A program made the translations under genes and the position numbers. Of a stretch of 15,558 bases of DNA, positions 14,356 to 15,558 are shown in pieces. The stretch comes from an uncultured Clostridia bacterium (GTDB lineage Bacteria; Bacillota; Clostridia; Christensenellales; Borkfalkiaceae): the NCBI GenBank assembly GCA_944372565.1, contig CALVZR010000230.1, positions 1 through 15,558 on the forward strand. The letters run 5' to 3'. Each line of letters opens with the position of its first letter. Position 1 is the stretch's first letter. The notes below the pieces were generated by a model that saw only the letters and a list, made by a program, of their open reading frames with translations, was not told the origin of the DNA and did not search any database.

Positions 14356-15093
14356 ATGACTACCCAGCAGATGCTCGCGGGGTTCCGCCGCGCGATAACC
14401 GAATATAAAATGATACGGGACGGGGACAAGATCGCCGTGGGGCTTTCCGGGGGGAAGGACAGCCTCACCCTGCTCAAACTCCTCGCCGCTTATCGGAAGT
14501 TTTCCCCCGAACGCTTTGAAATGATCGCCGTAACGGTGGATTTAGGCTTTTCGGGGGCAGATTTTTCGCCCCTCGCCCGCTTTGCCGAGGAGCTGGGCGT
14601 GCCGTATGCGCTCGAAAAGACGGATATCGGCGAAATCGTGTTCGACATCCGCAAGGAGAGCAACCCGTGCGCGCTGTGCGCCAAGATGCGGAAGGGCGCG
14701 CTCAACGCCGCCGCCGTGAAAAACGGCTGCAACAAGGTGGCGCTGGGGCACCATGCGGACGATTTTCTGGAAACCATGCTGCTTTCCTTTTTCTATGAAG
14801 GCAGGCTTTCCACTATGCCGCCAAAGGCTTTGCTCGACCGTATGGGCGTGGTGCAGATCCGCCCCATGATGTTTCTGGAAGAGAAAAACATCGCCGCATA
14901 CGCGCGCGATCTGCCCGTATGCAAAAACCCCTGCCCCGCGGATAAGGAAACCCGCCGCGAATACGTGAAAAACCTCGTTGCGGAGATCAAGAAGGAAATC
15001 CCCTTCGCGCGCGATCGGATGGTTGCCGCCCTGATGCACCCCGAACGCTATCATCTTTTCGATAAATTCCAAAGCGAAATCGACCTGTATTAG
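14356..15093 (+). CDS. ttcA: TtcA-family tRNA 2-thiocytidine synthetase
   Basis: This 245-residue PP-loop ATPase belongs to the TtcA family, which adds sulfur to cytidine 32 of certain tRNAs using ATP and an iron-sulfur cluster. The PP-loop SGGKDS is at 31-36. The CxxC pair is Cys105/Cys108 in PCALC, and the downstream Cys is 193 in NPCPAD (Cys189 is also nearby). Known TtcA proteins use one CxxC pair and a third Cys as cluster ligands, so the set is complete. GHHADDFLET (131-140) is a family hallmark. The protein is shorter than E. coli TtcA (about 311), as in many Bacillota homologues, whose tRNA targets are less certain. ATG 14356 has AAAGGA about 12 bases upstream, a loose spacing. The gene stands alone between a divergent promoter and a terminator. 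Confidence 0.9.
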   Translation: MTTQQMLAGFRRAITEYKMIRDGDKIAVGLSGGKDSLTLLKLLAAYRKFSPERFEMIAVTVDLGFSGADFSPLARFAEELGVPYALEKTDIGEIVFDIRKESNPCALCAKMRKGALNAAAVKNGCNKVALGHHADDFLETMLLSFFYEGRLSTMPPKALLDRMGVVQIRPMMFLEEKNIAAYARDLPVCKNPCPADKETRREYVKNLVAEIKKEIPFARDRMVAALMHPERYHLFDKFQSEIDLY

Positions 15094-15180
15094 CGCGGGC
15101 GCGGCACGGAAACGCGGGGAATGCCTGTGCGGGCGGCGGGGCGGCGGCAGAATCGGCGTGCAAGTGCATTTTTTGCCAAG

Positions 15181-15210
15181 AAAAAAGGGCGCGGACCGCG
15201 CCCCTTTTTT
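15181..15210. terminator. Bidirectional intrinsic terminator
   Basis: Six A, GGGCGCGG (15187-15194), one A, CCGCGCCC and a further C, then six T (15205-15210) make a near-perfect inverted repeat. The innermost pairs must open to form a loop. It has a T-tract on each strand and so can end both the ttcA transcript and the convergent transcript from the right edge. Confidence 0.92.
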
Positions 15211-15212
15211 CC

Positions 15213-15237
15213 TGGCTATTTATCTTGGCTATTTGTC
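15213..15237. repeat. Short tandem repeat at the 3' end of the right-edge gene
   Basis: TGGCTATTTATC (15213-15224) and TGGCTATTTGTC (15226-15237) match at 11 of 12 bases with a 13-base period. The second copy contains the TAG stop of the minus-strand gene; the first copy gives another TAG just downstream. It is probably a replication-slippage duplication. Confidence 0.5.
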
Positions 15238-15558
15238 ATATAATCCCTGAAACGTAAGCGAATTTCCGCCCGACACCGTGAGCAGAATGTAGTTGCTCCC
15301 GTGGCTGTCCGCTCCGCCCGCGTTGCCGAACAGGGCGTTGCTTTCCGTGGGCTGCAAATTGCCGTCGTATGCGCCGAGCGCGCTCCCCGCCGGGGAGATG
15401 TCTATTGCCTCCGTCTGCTTTCCGCCCGTTAAAACGATTGTTTTCGAAATCGGCGTAACCTTTCCCCCGACGGAGATTTCCAGCGAGAGCGTTACGCTCT
15501 GCCCGCTTTGCCCTTCGAGTTCGAGCGACAGCGCGGTGAGCGGCGCGCCCGCTTTGGG
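15229..15558 (-). CDS. C-terminal end of an unidentified, probably surface-exposed protein
   Basis: A minus-strand frame is open from the window edge to TAG 15229-15231, giving the last 109 residues of a protein whose start lies outside. The segment is rich in Gly, Ser, Thr, Leu and Val in short alternating runs (such as VTLSLEISVGG and NYILLTVSGG), as in beta-sandwich or repeat domains of secreted proteins. It contains no Cys, no membrane helix and no LPxTG-type sorting signal. The codon pattern and GC content fit the neighbouring genes. I do not recognise the family and assign no function. A bidirectional terminator stands just downstream. Confidence 0.65.
   Translation of the reverse strand, partial: PKAGAPLTALSLELEGQSGQSVTLSLEISVGGKVTPISKTIVLTGGKQTEAIDISPAGSALGAYDGNLQPTESNALFGNAGGADSHGSNYILLTVSGGNSLTFQGLYDK

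Noticed and set aside
15094..15180. A small gene or RNA in the GC-rich spacer after ttcA
   Set aside because: I see no start with a ribosome site, no promoter-like pair and no clear fold before the terminator. It is probably just a 3' untranslated region.

Overview
The window reads as a chromosomal stretch from a moderately GC-rich Bacillota, probably a gut-type clostridium. The evidence is the near-consensus sigma-A promoters with 17-18 bp spacers, strong GGAG-type ribosome binding sites, hairpin-plus-T terminators, a single-chain glycyl-tRNA synthetase and typical clostridial membrane families. A Christensenellales-like lineage is possible but is only a guess. No rRNA, tRNA, CRISPR array, phage gene, transposase or attachment site is visible. 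No stretch longer than 300 bases lacks a gene.

Left part (1-5708, minus strand): a CvpA-like membrane protein, cut by the window edge, has its own strong promoter. Upstream of it lies a two-gene unit, glnS followed 8 bases later by a large cytoplasmic family-2 glycoside hydrolase (GH2). The ribosome binding site of the GH2 gene overlaps the glnS stop codon.

Middle (5709-8300, plus strand): a divergent control region separates glnS from glyS. It holds an inverted repeat about equally far from both predicted start points. glyS is followed by a 28-base perfect palindrome, then a short-chain dehydrogenase gene and two consecutive terminator hairpins. The second hairpin also encodes the last codons of the convergent gene.

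Right part (8305-14262, minus strand): in transcription order, a small multidrug-export family membrane protein, a patatin-like phospholipase and a membrane-anchored ComEC-type metallo-beta-lactamase-fold protein form a tight operon with a 3-base gap and a 20-base overlap. A MacB-like ABC transporter with its own promoter follows; the -35 box of that promoter overlaps the previous stop codon. Last comes an AT-rich two-helix membrane protein of unknown function. These products are all predicted to act at or near the membrane.

Far right: a TtcA-family tRNA thiolase gene (plus strand) is transcribed away from the export-protein operon, and the two -10 boxes overlap. A bidirectional terminator separates it from the C-terminal end of an unidentified, probably surface-exposed protein.

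I see no clear new defence, mobile or RNA system. The most unusual signals are in promoter layout (overlapping divergent promoters, a shared -10/start motif, the symmetric inverted repeat, the structured glnS leader) and in the AT-rich orphan gene.
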